5,290 bases of DNA, taken from NCBI GenBank assembly GCA_014376885.1, contig JACMQR010000055.1, positions 1 through 5,290 on the forward strand. Direction: 5' to 3'. Of this stretch, positions 4,642 through 5,290 are shown piece after piece. Origin of the DNA: Polaromonas sp. (lineage in GTDB: Bacteria; Pseudomonadota; Gammaproteobacteria; Burkholderiales; Burkholderiaceae_C). The notes under the pieces are model-generated. The model saw nothing but the letters and a program-made list of their open reading frames with translations. It was not told the origin of the DNA and did no database searches. How positions within the stretch are numbered: the first letter of the stretch is position 1; each line of letters begins with the position of its first letter. The position numbers were made by a program, and so were the translations under genes.

Positions 4642-5290
4642 TCAGTATCCTTTGTTCAGGTCAACCCTGCCGGCCAGGCCGGCAAGGGATGCGCCGCTTT
4701 CCAGCCGCCGGATTTTTCCGGCGATCTGGGCGATGCTTTCGTCCCGCAATGTGCGCGCCGAGGTGTGCGGCGTGACGGTGATGTTCGGATGCGCCCAGAA
4801 CGGATGGTCTGACGGCAGCGGCTCGGTGCGAAACACATCGAGCGTCGCGCCGGCCAGGTGGCCGCTTTCGATGAGTGCGATCAGGTCGCTCTCTACCAGG
4901 TGGCTGCCGCGCGCCACATTGATGACATAGCCGCCCGGTTGCAGGCGGGCCAGCGTTTGGCGGCACATGATATTTTCGGTGTCCGGCGTGAGGGGCAGCA
5001 GGCACACCAGGATGCGGCTGGCGGCCAGAAAATCGTTGAAGCCGGCGTTGCCCAAAAAGCATTTCACGCCGGGAATGCTTTTCGTCGAGCGGCTCCAGCC
5101 CTGCACCGGAAAGTCAAATTGCGCCAGCGCCCGGCCGACGCGCTCGCCCAGCACGCCCAGGCCCATCACACCGACCGGAAAATCGGCGCGCAGCCGCGGC
5201 TTGCGGTAAGACCATTTGCCCCCGGCCGTGTCCGCCTCGTAGCCGTCAAATTCCCGGAAATGCCGGATCACCGCATGGCAGACATACTCG
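4642..5290 (-). CDS. ghrA: Glyoxylate/hydroxypyruvate reductase A-like 2-hydroxyacid dehydrogenase (N-terminus outside window)
   Basis: The C-terminal 215 codons of a D-2-hydroxyacid dehydrogenase close to E. coli GhrA are visible. The family reduces glyoxylate, hydroxypyruvate and related 2-oxoacids with NADPH in the cytosol. Numbering from the first complete codon at 5289, the Rossmann motif GLGVLG is at 43-48, followed by WSRSTKS (65-71), resembling the WSRTRKS of GhrA that is associated with NADP preference. The catalytic triad is complete: R127 in VARGSH, E156 in RTEPLP and H175 in TPHTSA. The C-terminus VDLNKGY parallels VDRARGY of GhrA. GhrA has about 312 residues, so roughly the first 100 lie upstream. 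The frame is open to the edge and the residues before the GTG at 5271 (EYVCHA) still fit the family, so that GTG is not the start. It ends four bases before the lyase start. The true substrate may be another 2-oxoacid. Confidence 0.92.
   Translation of the reverse strand, partial: EYVCHAVIRHFREFDGYEADTAGGKWSYRKPRLRADFPVGVMGLGVLGERVGRALAQFDFPVQGWSRSTKSIPGVKCFLGNAGFNDFLAASRILVCLLPLTPDTENIMCRQTLARLQPGGYVINVARGSHLVESDLIALIESGHLAGATLDVFRTEPLPSDHPFWAHPNITVTPHTSARTLRDESIAQIAGKIRRLESGASLAGLAGRVDLNKGY
4648..4652 (-). promoter_or_regulatory. Shine-Dalgarno of the HMG-CoA lyase gene
   Basis: AAGGA lies within the final codons of the dehydrogenase gene, ten bases before the lyase ATG. The spacer is longer than ideal, so translation may depend on ribosomes finishing the upstream gene. 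Confidence 0.5.
4668..4684. repeat. Perfect 8-bp inverted repeat near the end of the dehydrogenase gene
   Basis: TGCCGGCC, one central base and GGCCGGCA form a 17-bp near-palindrome in the codons for AGLAGR. In RNA it could make a seven-pair stem with a three-base loop. It lies eight bases before the CTGAACAAAGGAT block carrying the lyase Shine-Dalgarno. No U run follows, so a pause, mRNA-stabilising or translational element is more plausible than a terminator. Confidence 0.5.

Noticed and set aside
3999..4775. A 258-codon plus-strand open frame antisense to the lyase gene
   Set aside because: The opposite strand encodes a lyase with every catalytic residue. The plus frame is low-information, His/Gly/Arg-rich sequence.
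5269..5271. GTG as a possible start of the dehydrogenase gene
   Set aside because: The frame stays open to the window edge, the preceding residues still match GhrA, and starting here would delete the whole N-terminal domain.
1..5290. CRISPR array, tRNA, insertion sequence or phage/defence module
   Set aside because: The minus strand is almost fully occupied by recognised housekeeping or metabolic genes. I saw no spaced direct repeats, cloverleaf sequence, transposase motif or terminal inverted repeats.

Overview
The window is GC-rich, densely coding DNA with every supported gene on the minus strand. It reads as ordinary chromosomal DNA of a betaproteobacterium, most likely Burkholderiales/Comamonadaceae of a Polaromonas- or Rhodoferax-like type. 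That placement rests on protein flavour, gene content and GTG/ATG start-stop overlaps. It is inference, because no rRNA or other marker gene is present. I see no mobile element, tRNA, rRNA, CRISPR array or phage gene.

In transcription order (high to low coordinates) there are two blocks. Block A (5290 to 2264) holds four tightly packed genes: a GhrA-type 2-hydroxyacid dehydrogenase whose N-terminus lies outside the window; hydroxymethylglutaryl-CoA lyase; a YbaK/EbsC-type aminoacyl-tRNA deacylase fused to a C-terminal four-cysteine DUF1289 domain; and a DsbA-fold 2-hydroxychromene-2-carboxylate isomerase-like protein. Their junctions are a 4-nt gap, a 1-nt overlap (TGATG) and a 4-nt overlap (GTGA), so one translationally coupled transcript is likely. 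The HMG-CoA lyase points to leucine/isovalerate catabolism. The reductase and isomerase would act on small oxo-acids or aromatic intermediates, but their exact substrates are not shown by the sequence.

A 71-nt gap (2193-2263) separates block A from block B. It carries a good Shine-Dalgarno and an interrupted dyad, but no convincing terminator or promoter. Block B (2192 to 1) holds a 614-residue regulator-like nucleotidyltransferase (cNMP-binding-like domain, CBS pair, DUF294 catalytic domain, DUF294_C). It is followed, through a GTGA overlap, by a DnaQ-type 3'-5' exonuclease that runs off the left edge.

The window holds mostly known families. The features that most deserve a second look are the YbaK-DUF1289 fusion, the coupled DUF294 nucleotidyltransferase/exonuclease pair with a degenerate cyclic-nucleotide cassette, and the parallel architecture (GC hairpin, then a near-identical CTGAACAAA(A)GGAT block carrying the next gene's Shine-Dalgarno) at the ends of the dehydrogenase and lyase genes.
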